From assembly GCA_025612245.1 (NCBI GenBank), contig JAAXKQ010000017.1, forward strand, positions 61,322 through 125,321: a stretch of DNA of 64,000 nucleotides. The letters run 5' to 3'. The notes beneath the pieces are model-generated. The model saw only the letters and a list, made by a program, of their open reading frames with translations. It had not been told where the DNA came from and ran no database searches. Origin of the DNA: Ignavibacteria bacterium. GTDB taxonomy: Bacteria; Bacteroidota; Ignavibacteria; Ignavibacteriales; SURF-24. Made by a program: the position numbers and the translations under genes. This document shows, one piece after another, positions 43,156-52,251 of this stretch; the stretch's first letter is position 1, and each line of letters begins with the position of its first letter.

Positions 43156-44724
43156 TTACTTTAAAAGCATCAGCTTCCTGCTGGCAGTGAACTCTCCGGC
43201 CTTAATGGTATAGATATAAATACCGCTTGGAAGGTTTGAAGCATTAAACTCAACCGAGTGAGTTCCTGCTGCCTGATTGCCGTTTACGAGCGTGGCGACT
43301 TCTTTTCCCAGTATATTAAAGACCTTGAGCATTACCATTCCGGGCTTTGAGATGCTATAGCTGATTACAGTTGAAGGATTAAAAGGATTGGGATAATTCT
43401 GCTTCATCTGGTAGCTTTCTGCAACTGCGGCATTTTGATCTTCAACCGCAGACACTGTCTGTGCTGCTGTCAGGATTATGAGGTTGCTTACAGTGCTCTG
43501 CTGGAATGAAACCGTGTTTTCAGTCGTATTAACGGCTGCATTTCTGACTTCTACCCACTGGTTTGAATTATTGTCCCAGTATTTTGCGGTTATGTTGTTC
43601 TCTGTGAAGTTTCCATACCGGATCTGATAATCATTAAAATGCAGTTGAACCTGTGCTGTTGAAGCGAAGTTTACGTGGTTTCCTCTCATGCCGTTTTTGA
43701 GCAGTGTGTTGTTCCCATACTGATCGAAAAGGCTTACTTCAAAAGCTGCCAGAACTTTTTCATCTGCCCCATTCGGTACGTCACACGGCATGAGTTCCAG
43801 TACCTGTCCGTACATCTGGTCTTCCATCATATTTCCCATCATTCCGCCGGCCCAGCCGGGGTTAACGCCTACAAAACTCTTGGGATCAAAAGGTGAGTGG
43901 AATTTTGACTGTCTTCTGCTATCCCTTCGGATCCAGCATCCGCCCAAATCTTTTCCTATAATTGTGCTGTCGAGCCACACCTGTCCATTTATCTTATATA
44001 CAATTATCATCGGCTTGAGGTTACGGTTTAGAAGTCCTCCGGATATTTCTACACTCTCTCCGTCCTCTGGCCTAATGGCTCCAGAAGAAGGCGTGTACCA
44101 GTAAGGACCGAAGTTAAGTCCGTAATCTGGTATCGAGTCGTTGTTTGTGTCGATGAAGAAGCGTTCATTGACAAAGGTGGTATCGGCAATAATTTTGCCC
44201 GATACAGTAACAGTTGTCAGCGAATCATGCATAAAGCCGAAGCCGTAGCCCTTTGGCCCTTTGCCGCCGTGGTCCCTGTCGTTTGAGTGTGTCCCCATTT
44301 TGTTCCAAATGGCGTCCAAAGGATCGCGCCACAGGTTTCCATTAATCTCATAGACGACTACCATCTTGAGGCTGTCTCTTGTAAGGCGTGAAGGCTCTCC
44401 GCCTTTAATTGTAACCTGATCCCCGTCCAGTGGCCTTAGAGCGCTGCTGCTGTCGGGCTTATACCAGGCAGGTCCGAAATTCAGCTCATATTCAGCAATT
44501 CCGTTAGTATCCGTATCGAGCAGGTATCTTGTCATCCGGCGGACGACGACAGTATTCTTATGCCTGAGTGTGTCTTGCACTGTTATTGTCTTTACCATTA
44601 CTTTTCCGGTGAGAGTAACCGTAGCAAGCGAATCAGGGCGGAAGTGGCCGCGCTGTGCCATAAGGTTACCGGCCACGAGCAAAGAAATAACAAAAACCGA
44701 AGTAACCATTTTGACCGATTTCAT
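43156..44724 (-). CDS. Secreted T9SS-sorted protein with an internal duplication
   Basis: 522 residues from ATG 44724 (AGGAG upstream; a longer frame to 44838 places 38 residues before the signal peptide MKSVKMVTSVFVISLLVAGNLMAQ). Two related ~100-residue units follow (~31-140 and ~170-265), sharing TVTLTGK/TVTVSGK, DTDTNGIAEYELNFGPAWY/DTNNDSIPDYGLNFGPYWY, RPLDGDQVTIKGG/RPEDGESVEISGG and YEINGNLWRD/YKINGQVWLD. Residues ~320-430 form another beta-rich domain. The end is a complete T9SS sorting domain (NYPNPFNPSTVISY, LGKEVATLVN, SGIYIYTI, RKLMLLK). No enzymatic motif is seen. The repeats look like small beta-domains binding divalent ions through their DTxxD segments, but function is unknown. 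Confidence 0.8.
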   Translation of the reverse strand: MKSVKMVTSVFVISLLVAGNLMAQRGHFRPDSLATVTLTGKVMVKTITVQDTLRHKNTVVVRRMTRYLLDTDTNGIAEYELNFGPAWYKPDSSSALRPLDGDQVTIKGGEPSRLTRDSLKMVVVYEINGNLWRDPLDAIWNKMGTHSNDRDHGGKGPKGYGFGFMHDSLTTVTVSGKIIADTTFVNERFFIDTNNDSIPDYGLNFGPYWYTPSSGAIRPEDGESVEISGGLLNRNLKPMIIVYKINGQVWLDSTIIGKDLGGCWIRRDSRRQSKFHSPFDPKSFVGVNPGWAGGMMGNMMEDQMYGQVLELMPCDVPNGADEKVLAAFEVSLFDQYGNNTLLKNGMRGNHVNFASTAQVQLHFNDYQIRYGNFTENNITAKYWDNNSNQWVEVRNAAVNTTENTVSFQQSTVSNLIILTAAQTVSAVEDQNAAVAESYQMKQNYPNPFNPSTVISYSISKPGMVMLKVFNILGKEVATLVNGNQAAGTHSVEFNASNLPSGIYIYTIKAGEFTASRKLMLLK

Positions 44725-44876
44725 CCATATTCTCCTATTGATTGTGGAAATTATACTCAATAAGATCAACAGTTGTGCCACCGGAATTTTGCCCTGTTTT
44801 ACACTTCTTTTGTTTTTAGGAGAATATGATTTCGGCAAAATGGTCGAACTTTTTCGGCGTTTAAGTCGAAGTTACC

Positions 44877-45785
44877 TTAACTCAGCCTGGGAAAAGAGGG
44901 CAGAAGCTGGCTGTACTGCGGGTCGTTTTCGGGACTTTCCCTGACGATAAGGATTTCCCAGAAATCGTGCTGTATCATGCTTACAAGTTCTCCTTTCCCA
45001 AGAGAATAAGACGTCATATTCTGCCAGGATTTCCCGCTGTCAAGGGTTCTGTATAAGCCTGTTCCGGCAACTAGGCCATACTGTTTTGCGTAGCCCGAAT
45101 CGGATGAAAAGGCAATTGCATTTATTTTTCCGCTGCCCGGCACAATTACCGTCTTCCAAGTCTTTCCGTAATCCATGGTTTCATAATACCTGCTGTTATT
45201 TGTCCCGAAGCGGAATATTCTGAAGTCCTGGTTTCCGTCAAAGGAATTCGGACGGCTTTTCTCATCCGGACTGCCGGCCATAAGTCTTACTCCCGTGGAA
45301 TCCCAGGTTTTTCCGCCGTCATTTGTGAGCCATATCTGCCATCTGCCGTTGATCGGGTTGGCATAGAAGATACCGTGCTTCTGGTCGAACATAAAAATTC
45401 CAAGTCCTTTTGTGCCTTTTTGTGTAAAGACTTTTGCCCAGCTGACCCCGCGGTCCGCAGTCCTGAAGATATAAGTCGTGGTTTCATGTGTATTGGGGTC
45501 GGTTTCAGGCGAAGCAGTAGTAAGTACCTCATTTGCATTAATTGCAAAGATTCCAAGGAGGTCGTTGCTGCCGATTATCGGGCTTCCGCTCATGTCCCTC
45601 CATGTCTTGCCTCCTGAGGTTGTAAGCAGCAGAGTGCCCTCCTTTCCGCAGATCCAGGCCACACTGTCGGTAGCCGCTGAGGCAGAGAGCAGGTCTTTCT
45701 TCGAATTTGTATTTCTTTCCCACCAGTCGTGCGAATATGTAAGCTGGGATATAGTAATCACGATCAAGAGTAAGATACGTTTCAT
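44877..45785 (-). CDS. Secreted BNR/YCF48-like beta-propeller protein
   Basis: 302 residues with a signal peptide (MKRILLLIVITISQLTYSHDW). At least five Asp-box/BNR-type repeats are visible: LTTSGGKTWRDM, RTADRGVSWAKV, LTNDGGKTWDST, ETMDYGKTWKTV and RTLDSGKSWQNM. Such repeats form a beta-propeller in sialidases, YCF48 assembly factors and many secreted proteins of this phylum. No sialidase RIP motif or catalytic set is seen, so an extracellular binding role is more likely. Unlike its neighbour it lacks a T9SS sorting domain and ends abruptly (YSQLLPSFPRLS), which may mean loss of the original C-terminus. Confidence 0.75.
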   Translation of the reverse strand: MKRILLLIVITISQLTYSHDWWERNTNSKKDLLSASAATDSVAWICGKEGTLLLTTSGGKTWRDMSGSPIIGSNDLLGIFAINANEVLTTASPETDPNTHETTTYIFRTADRGVSWAKVFTQKGTKGLGIFMFDQKHGIFYANPINGRWQIWLTNDGGKTWDSTGVRLMAGSPDEKSRPNSFDGNQDFRIFRFGTNNSRYYETMDYGKTWKTVIVPGSGKINAIAFSSDSGYAKQYGLVAGTGLYRTLDSGKSWQNMTSYSLGKGELVSMIQHDFWEILIVRESPENDPQYSQLLPSFPRLS

Positions 45786-46076
45786 GTTGATCCTTTCATA
45801 AAAAAATGTTAAACACTTAGAATAGTTTTATAAGTAAATGAAGTTAAACTGAGAAAAATGGGGGATTATTTATATTATAACCTAAAAAGAGATATTTCAA
45901 CTTATTTTCTCCGGGTGTTGTAAAATTTTTTCTTTTGGTCGGGGCAGGAAAGCTTATATATTCCTTTCCAAGCGTCAAATTTGTAATTCACGCTTCAACT
46001 TTTTAAATTATGAAATGATGTTTTGTCGCATTTCCCGGTGATGCCGCATCCACAAACGTTTGAACAGGAGGACTAT

Positions 46077-47855
46077 ATGAGAGGAATTAATAATTTATTC
46101 ATCCAGCTTTTGGCGCTTTTGGCAACCTATTCCTTCGCCTTTGCGCAGGATACATATTACGTCAACCTCAGTAAAGACTCTACCCATTTTATCCGTGTAA
46201 CGATTGTCCCTGAGAAGCTTTCTTCGGAAAACAATGTCTACCAGTTCGCTTCAACCGCTCCCGGGACCTACCAGACAATGGACATAGGGCGCTTTGTAAG
46301 ACAGTTCCGCGCTTTTGATGCCTCTGGAAGCGAAATTACCACCACTCACTCCTCGCTCAACCAGTGGTCGATTTCAGAGCCTTCCAGGGTACAAAAAATT
46401 GAATTCGCTGTTTCAACTACAATGGAAACGCCCGTCGACAGCAACGTGGTTTACCCGATGTGCGGGTCCTCTTTGCAGTACGATAATGCTCTTTTGAACG
46501 GACAGACATATGTGGGCTACTTTAAGGGAAAGCAGTACTCACCCGTGAGAATAAAGTTTGTGTACCCTCAGGACTGGACAGCTGGTACGGCACTGGAGAA
46601 GGATTCGGATGGATTTTACAGGGCTGAGAGCTTCGATAAGGTAGTGGATTCGCCGGTACTACTTGGTAACCTGACGCATGCTTCAATGAATGCCGATGGA
46701 ACAGATGTAGAGGTATACACTTACTCGAATTCCGGCATAATTACCTCGGACAGCATGATGAGCTTCATTAAGGACATACTTCATGCTGAATCTGAATTTA
46801 TGGGCGGGCTGCCTGTTAAGAAATACACATTCCTGTTTCACTTCGGTAAAATGTCCTACGGGGCATGGGAGCATTCCTACAGCTCCGACTATACAATGGA
46901 GGATCAGCCCTTAAGTCCCGGATACAAGGACATGCTGCGCACAATAGTTGCACACGAGTTTTATCACATATTTACGCCTCTTACACTCCATAGCGAGCTC
47001 ATTGAACACTTTAACTACGAAAAACCCGTAATGTCGCAGCATTTATGGCTTTATGAAGGTGTTACCGAATGGGCTGCAAATATGATGATGCTCAGGACTA
47101 ACATGATTTCGCTGGACGATTATCTGAAAAGGATGTCTGAAAAGCTGGCTGAGAGCAAAAGCTATGGAGCCAATGTAAGCCTGAGGGATCTGGGTGTGAA
47201 CAGCGTCAGGATGCAGAGGCAGTATGCCGATATCTATGCCAGGGGTGCCATTGTTGCAGGACTTTTGGACCTGAGGCTTCTGGAGCTTTCAAAAGGGAAG
47301 AGGGGACTCAGGGAGGTGCTTCACGACCTGTCGCAGGAATATGGAATAAATAAATCCTTCAGCGAGGCGACGTTTTTTGACGACTTTACGCGTATGACCT
47401 ACCCGGAAATTAAAGACTTCTTTAACAGGTATATAATTGGCAATGAGCCGCTTCCGGTAAAAGAGTATTTCTCGAAGGTGGGGATTGAATATCAAGACTT
47501 TGCAGGCTATGATTCTTCGAGGGCCTATTCAGGACTTTCAATGATGGTATCTGATAACATGATAGTCGTCAGCAGCATAGATTCAGGGCAGTCGGGAGTT
47601 GACATCAAAAAGGGGGACGTTGTTTTCAAGGTATACGGCGACACGCTGACGCTGCAGAACGCAATGCAGAAGACGGCAGTCTTAAGAAAGCTGCAAGTAG
47701 GCGATGAGCTTCAGTTGACGCTTTTAAGGGATAAAATGCCTCATGATGTGACACTAAAAATGCTTCCTGTAAAAAGGAATTTTATCTTTAAGGAAGATCC
47801 TATGGCTTCGCCTGAGGAGCTCAGTCTCCGCGAAGCCTGGATGAGCCTGAAATAA
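46077..47855 (+). CDS. M61-family metallopeptidase with PDZ domain
   Basis: 592 residues from ATG 46077, which has CAGGAGG in front and a signal peptide (MRGINNLFIQLLALLATYSFAFAQ); the frame could begin at 46023 but that start lacks these signs. An N-terminal beta-sandwich domain precedes the gluzincin core with H293-EFY-H297 (zinc and catalytic Glu294) and the third ligand E327 in LWLYEGVTEW. A PDZ-like domain covers ~490-575 (SGLSMMVSDNMIVVSSIDSGQSGVDIKKGDVVFKVYGD). This is the glycyl aminopeptidase family, here an exported peptidase. It is monocistronic as far as I can see. Confidence 0.92.
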   Translation: MRGINNLFIQLLALLATYSFAFAQDTYYVNLSKDSTHFIRVTIVPEKLSSENNVYQFASTAPGTYQTMDIGRFVRQFRAFDASGSEITTTHSSLNQWSISEPSRVQKIEFAVSTTMETPVDSNVVYPMCGSSLQYDNALLNGQTYVGYFKGKQYSPVRIKFVYPQDWTAGTALEKDSDGFYRAESFDKVVDSPVLLGNLTHASMNADGTDVEVYTYSNSGIITSDSMMSFIKDILHAESEFMGGLPVKKYTFLFHFGKMSYGAWEHSYSSDYTMEDQPLSPGYKDMLRTIVAHEFYHIFTPLTLHSELIEHFNYEKPVMSQHLWLYEGVTEWAANMMMLRTNMISLDDYLKRMSEKLAESKSYGANVSLRDLGVNSVRMQRQYADIYARGAIVAGLLDLRLLELSKGKRGLREVLHDLSQEYGINKSFSEATFFDDFTRMTYPEIKDFFNRYIIGNEPLPVKEYFSKVGIEYQDFAGYDSSRAYSGLSMMVSDNMIVVSSIDSGQSGVDIKKGDVVFKVYGDTLTLQNAMQKTAVLRKLQVGDELQLTLLRDKMPHDVTLKMLPVKRNFIFKEDPMASPEELSLREAWMSLK

Positions 47856-48124
47856 GCCGGGGTAAATTTCTCGGGCGCGCTTTCTTCATGCCAGTCCTCC
47901 GGGCGCGCCACTTAATTTATTGCAGGTATGCTCCAAAGCGCCTTCAGCATGGAAGCCGCAAATCGTGCAACAAACCTTCGCTGTACTCTTTGCCGGTCAT
48001 ACTGTGTACCCGAAACAGGCCACAAATCATAATAATTCCCCAAATTTCAAATTATAACCTCCTGGTACAGAATATGCACTATAACCATTGCAGACTCATT
48101 ACTCCAAATATTCCGGGGTTTACA

Positions 48125-48727
48125 ATGAATAGAACGCATACACTCTCAGCCGCCATTTTTATACTTCTGATCTCCCTTACGGGGTGCATAGAACCCGTCT
48201 ATTTTCAGAAGAGCGAAACTCCCTCAAACCTGGAAGGCTTTCTGGGCATCAAATGGGGAACCCCTTTGAGCATTCTGGACGACCATATGCTTGAGACATT
48301 TGATGTAATCCCCAATTCGCGCTACGACGATTATTACAGCCTCACGTACAATAACTACTACTTTATGGATAAGAAGACCAGCCTGGTGAAATTCATTTTC
48401 AGCAATTATGGATTCAAACAGGTTAACCTGTTTTTCCGGCCAGATTCTGAAGATGTGTATCCTGAATTGGATTATTTTCTGGAACAACTGTCCTTGGTCT
48501 ACGGAAGCCCGCTTGAAATGACAAGGCATGCAGAGAAACCTGAATATACGGGCTATATTGAGGGGTATTACTGGTTTAGCGGAGGGCTGACAATTACATT
48601 GATGCCCGGTGACTTTATTATAATCCGTGCATACGGTCTTCCACAGAGGCCGCCCGATGAGCCCATCCCGCGGACTATTCAGGTATACGACCATGTAGAA
48701 GCACCCCCCGAATCAGATATTCCGTAA
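48125..48727 (+). CDS. Hypothetical lipoprotein
   Basis: 200 residues from ATG 48125, giving a clear lipoprotein signal MNRTHTLSAAIFILLISLTGC with C21 as the lipidated cysteine. The much longer frame from 47888 has basic, Cys-rich content unlike a protein of this organism and was not used. The mature part contains LEGFLGIKWGTPLSILDDHM, a motif type seen in small periplasmic proteins that begin 'G(I/L)xWGxs', then mixed alpha/beta sequence ending with a proline-rich tail (PPDEPIPRT...APPESDIP). I do not recognise a family; function unknown. Confidence 0.65.
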   Translation: MNRTHTLSAAIFILLISLTGCIEPVYFQKSETPSNLEGFLGIKWGTPLSILDDHMLETFDVIPNSRYDDYYSLTYNNYYFMDKKTSLVKFIFSNYGFKQVNLFFRPDSEDVYPELDYFLEQLSLVYGSPLEMTRHAEKPEYTGYIEGYYWFSGGLTITLMPGDFIIIRAYGLPQRPPDEPIPRTIQVYDHVEAPPESDIP

Positions 48728-48842
48728 GCAAATAGGGAAGTGAAAAGGAACCGTTATTTTGTTTTGTGCCCTGAAATAATTGGTGATAATAAATATAATA
48801 TTCCTTATGTTTCGTCAAATAAAATAAAATTCAGAAGTCATC

Positions 48843-49475
48843 ATGAAACTCTTAACAGCCATAATATTACTGATATCATTTGGGAGCCTTTATTCTCAGG
48901 GAGAATATATAGAAAGCGGCCAGGATGCCTACGGCTTTTCTATTGCGGCGGGATATCATCCGAAAGTCTTTGCATTAGGGGGCTCTGCTGCGGTATCGAA
49001 TTCCGGCACTTTCGACTTCGGCCTGTCATATACATACCTGTTCTTGCAGGAAGAGAATCTTATGGATAAGTCCCCCTCAACTGTTATTGCGCCTTTTGTT
49101 GGGTTTCACTTCTTGAAGCAGACTGATACGAACCCGTTTGCCCTTTCTGCGCAGTTTCAGTTTAATGTTCACAGGATCACCTCAAAAGATGAAAGCGGGC
49201 AGACAAGCCTGGGCTCCTGGGCACTTGGCGGCTCGGTATTTCACAGGTTTGTTATCTCTAACGAATTTAGTTTCCAGCCTTTTGTAACAGGAGGCATGAT
49301 TAAACCGGAAAGGCCTACCGGGGAGCCATCGCCCGGAATGTCCGCATTTTTTGACTTGTCGGGGGCGTTTATTGTTCAGAAAAAGACACGGCAGATGATA
49401 CTAAAGCCTTCAGTATCCATAAGTAATGATGAAACTGTTTATTCCCTGAGCTTCCTATTTGTGGACCTGATTTGA
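48843..49475 (+). CDS. Hypothetical exported outer-membrane beta-barrel-like protein
   Basis: 210 residues with a short signal peptide (MKLLTAIILLISFGSLYSQ). The mature part alternates hydrophobic and polar residues in about eight strand-like segments (GFSIAAGYHPKVFALGGSAAVS, FDFGLSYTYLFLQ, FALSAQFQFNVHRI, LGSWALGGSVFHRFV, MILKPSVSISNDETVYSLSFLFVDLI), as in small outer-membrane barrels. It has no sorting domain. It lies 115 bp after the lipoprotein gene, convergent with the receptor gene at 49580-51988. Function unknown. Confidence 0.6.
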   Translation: MKLLTAIILLISFGSLYSQGEYIESGQDAYGFSIAAGYHPKVFALGGSAAVSNSGTFDFGLSYTYLFLQEENLMDKSPSTVIAPFVGFHFLKQTDTNPFALSAQFQFNVHRITSKDESGQTSLGSWALGGSVFHRFVISNEFSFQPFVTGGMIKPERPTGEPSPGMSAFFDLSGAFIVQKKTRQMILKPSVSISNDETVYSLSFLFVDLI

Positions 49476-49517
49476 TCTTTTAGTTGTGTCTGAGATTGAC
49501 TTTTATGCGTTGGGCAA

Positions 49518-49553
49518 AAAAAAGCCTGAAATCACGTGACTTCAGGCTTTTTT
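49518..49553. terminator. Bidirectional terminator
   Basis: Arms AAAAAAGCCTGAA (49518-49530) and TTCAGGCTTTTTT (49541-49553) around a self-complementary TCACGTGA loop region. With A-runs on one side and T-runs on the other it serves both the small barrel gene (+) and the receptor gene (-) that converge here. Confidence 0.9.
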
Positions 49554-49579
49554 GAATCAGAAAAACGTGGTTTCTCTTC

Positions 49580-51988
49580 TTAGAAAATTCCTCCTTCAGC
49601 CTTATCTCTTCCGTCATCAATATTGCGTTCACGGTGCGGCTTGTAGTCGTTGAACATATAGGTTATTCCCAGGCTCACGCTCCTGCTGTTATTAATAGTA
49701 AAGGATTCATGGGAATAAAAGTTGCTGCCGAAAGTCTCATCCTCAAACCTCATTGCGTTCAGTATGTCTGAAAAACTCAGGCTCAGTTTCAGCTTGTTTT
49801 CCAGGACCGATTTGCTGAAGGAAATCGAAAGGTTTTTCATCCCGTTTGCCGTCGTCCTTGAGTTTTTCGTCCTTGGACTGTACATAAAATATGTGCTCAT
49901 GTTTACATCGTACCAGAGATTCAGACTCAGGTTTGCCCTGAGCCACATGCGCCTGTCGTTATAGGTAAGGTTTTCACTAAGATACTGGCCCTCCTGTTCG
50001 CGGTAGGTAAATCCCCAGACAACATTTAGCATCGATATGAAATCGGGCAGATGAATTGGCATTGCCGGTGAATTGAAGTAGGGAAGTGTAAGCTCAATTC
50101 CGTATGTCTTGTTGTTGCCAATATTAATGAAGCTGTAAACAGAAACGCTGTCATCCACATTACCGGTAAACCGTGTGAACATTCCGTTTGAGAACACATA
50201 ATAAGCGTTTATGTACTGCGAAAGGCTTACGCTGTATGAGTTCAGGAAATATGGTTTCAGCCCGGGATTTCCCATCCTGTAGCTGTTTGGCCCCATGTAC
50301 TGTTTGAACGGGTTTATGTAATAAACCTGGGGATAAGTTACTCTTCTGAACATGTTAAATGTAAGCATAAACATGTCGTTCAGCTTATAGCCGACATTCA
50401 GGTTCGGGAAGAGGTTAAAGAAGTTTTCCTTAAAATTTTCGCCCGATGTCAGCTGGTCTCCCTGTGTGTGCAGGTTCTCGGCTCTCATGCCGGCCTTGAC
50501 GTCGAACCTGCCGAACTTCTGAGAATAGGTTGCGTATGCTGCGTGAATATCCTCCCTGTAATCAAAAATGTTGCTCAGCCTGAGGCTGTCCTGCCAGTCA
50601 CTGACAAGGTATGAAAAGTCACGCACGCTATAGTCGTTCCTTCTCGTTCTGTACGTGTAGCTGTAGCCCGCTTCCAGTTTTGCGGTTTCAATAGGTCTTG
50701 TGTAGTCGGCCTTGAAGATAAATGTTTTTGCATTTGTGCCCGTGCTGTTTTTCTGCAAGTAGGGAGCCGAGGGGCGGTAGCTGTAGCCGATATTCAGGTC
50801 TGAAGTAGAAGGCATGTCCATGGTTGTATACATGGCGTCAAAGGTTATTTCGTGTCCCTTGTCTGCAAATTTCCTTTTATAAAACCCATAGAATGAAAGG
50901 TTTGCCCAGGTGTTGCCTGTTTTGTCGTAATTGCTGTAGCTATACTGCAACAGGTCTGCGGAATTCCAGACCGTGTTGCCGCTTTTGCTGTCGCCGTCAA
51001 ATTTTGTCCTGCTGTAAGCTCCGTAAAAAGTAAAGGAGTTGTTTGCATCCAGGTCGTAGTCCGCCCCGAGCTTAAAGTTTACCATGTTTCCCGGCATTGA
51101 GTTATCGCTTCTTCCTTTTTCGTGATAGAGGCTCCTGCTGTCGTAATTGAACTTGTCGGTTTCACTTACGTAGCTTTGTTTGCCGAAGCCGCCGAAAATC
51201 GAGCTGAACAGATTAAGCTTGTTTTCCTTGTAGTTCATGTTCAGTCCGCCAAAAGTCATACTGTTCGTCGACGAGCTGATATTAACCGAGCCGTTATAGT
51301 TATCCATTGTATTTTTCTTCGATACAAGGTTCAATATGTAAGCTCCGCCCTCGGCGCTTTCCCTGGCTCCAGGAGCAAGAATGACTTCTACCTGTTCAAT
51401 CATTGAAGCAGGCATTTGCGAAAGCATGTCTACGGGCATTTCAAAAGGACGACCGTCCATCTGAAGTTTTACCGATTGTCCTCTTACTGTAATATTGTTG
51501 TTCGAGGGGTTGACTTCCACTGTTCCCGAGTTCTTCAGTGCTTCTGTAACTGAGCCCATGCTGCCGGGAACTCGGTCCATATTTATCACCTGCCTGTCTA
51601 CCCTGAACTCGACCATCGGTTTGACGGACTGGATTACGATTTCCGGCATCTGAATGACAGTTGACCTGAGCTTAAAGAGACCTACGCGGGGAGTTTCCTC
51701 AAGGTCCACGGAATCCAGCATTTTCGTTTGATAGCCCATCATGGAGAACTTAATTCTGACGTTTCTTTTTTTTATGTTGTCGACCAGGAAGCTGCCTTTT
51801 TCGTCAGTTGTTCCGCCGCCCAGATTCTTGTTATCGGTGCGGGATAAGATTACCACATTGACACCCTGGATCCCTTTGCCGGTTGCGCTGTCGGCAATGG
51901 CGCCTGTTACCTTATAGCTTGCCTGGGCTGAAAGCAGGGAAGAGAATAATAGAAGCATAATAAAAGGAAGAACGGGTTTGATAGTCAT
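49580..51988 (-). CDS. TonB-dependent-receptor-like outer-membrane beta-barrel protein
   Basis: 802 residues. A signal peptide (MTIKPVLPFIMLLLFSSLLSAQ) is followed by a CarboxypepD_reg domain (~25-110; SYKVTGAIADSATGKGIQGVNVVIL...GSFLVDNI), a plug-like domain (~115-225; RVPGSMGSVTEALKNSGTVEVNPSNNNITVRGQSVKLQMDGRPFEMPVDML) and a long barrel of the OMP_b-brl_3 type (FNMFRRVTYPQVYYINPFKQYMGPNSYRMGNPGLKP). The C-terminus is charged instead of aromatic (NIDDGRDKAEGGIF), following LGITYMFNDY. It resembles receptors often linked with signalling or peptide uptake in Bacteroidetes; the ligand is unknown. No SusD or anti-sigma gene is beside it. GAGGAAA precedes the start. Confidence 0.9.
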   Translation of the reverse strand: MTIKPVLPFIMLLLFSSLLSAQASYKVTGAIADSATGKGIQGVNVVILSRTDNKNLGGGTTDEKGSFLVDNIKKRNVRIKFSMMGYQTKMLDSVDLEETPRVGLFKLRSTVIQMPEIVIQSVKPMVEFRVDRQVINMDRVPGSMGSVTEALKNSGTVEVNPSNNNITVRGQSVKLQMDGRPFEMPVDMLSQMPASMIEQVEVILAPGARESAEGGAYILNLVSKKNTMDNYNGSVNISSSTNSMTFGGLNMNYKENKLNLFSSIFGGFGKQSYVSETDKFNYDSRSLYHEKGRSDNSMPGNMVNFKLGADYDLDANNSFTFYGAYSRTKFDGDSKSGNTVWNSADLLQYSYSNYDKTGNTWANLSFYGFYKRKFADKGHEITFDAMYTTMDMPSTSDLNIGYSYRPSAPYLQKNSTGTNAKTFIFKADYTRPIETAKLEAGYSYTYRTRRNDYSVRDFSYLVSDWQDSLRLSNIFDYREDIHAAYATYSQKFGRFDVKAGMRAENLHTQGDQLTSGENFKENFFNLFPNLNVGYKLNDMFMLTFNMFRRVTYPQVYYINPFKQYMGPNSYRMGNPGLKPYFLNSYSVSLSQYINAYYVFSNGMFTRFTGNVDDSVSVYSFINIGNNKTYGIELTLPYFNSPAMPIHLPDFISMLNVVWGFTYREQEGQYLSENLTYNDRRMWLRANLSLNLWYDVNMSTYFMYSPRTKNSRTTANGMKNLSISFSKSVLENKLKLSLSFSDILNAMRFEDETFGSNFYSHESFTINNSRSVSLGITYMFNDYKPHRERNIDDGRDKAEGGIF

Positions 51989-52062
51989 TGTTTCCTCGAT
52001 ATATTAAATTGGATGAAAATTTACCCATGTACCCCGGCCGGGTGACGTAATAAGATGGCGAG

Positions 52063-52095
52063 ACAAAAAAAAGGCCGGATTGCAGCTTCCGGCCT
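52063..52095 (-). terminator. Terminator of the rex-hydrogenase-phosphatase operon
   Basis: Read leftwards: an 8-bp stem AGGCCGGA (52095-52088) with TCCGGCCT (52079-52072), then a run of T's (A's on the + strand). It lies about 155 bp past the phosphatase stop. Confidence 0.85.
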
Positions 52096-52251
52096 GCATA
52101 TATATAAACAAATTGAGAGTATATTTACACCTTTAGACGCCTGAAGTACCAATAATGTTCCCTCCTGAGGTGAAAAACTTTGCTCTGGGGAGCACACTAT
52201 CTTTTGCCGCCACAGAAGCCCGTCTTTAAGCGGGAATTACCACACCGGAAT

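Noticed and set aside
45970..45995. Inverted repeat AAGCGT/ACGCTT with a 14-bp spacer before the M61 peptidase gene
   Set aside because: Arms are only 6 bp and there is no regulator nearby; could be chance.
47888..48124. 79-residue extension of the hypothetical lipoprotein
   Set aside because: Its composition is basic and Cys-rich and it hides a textbook lipoprotein signal beginning at 48125.
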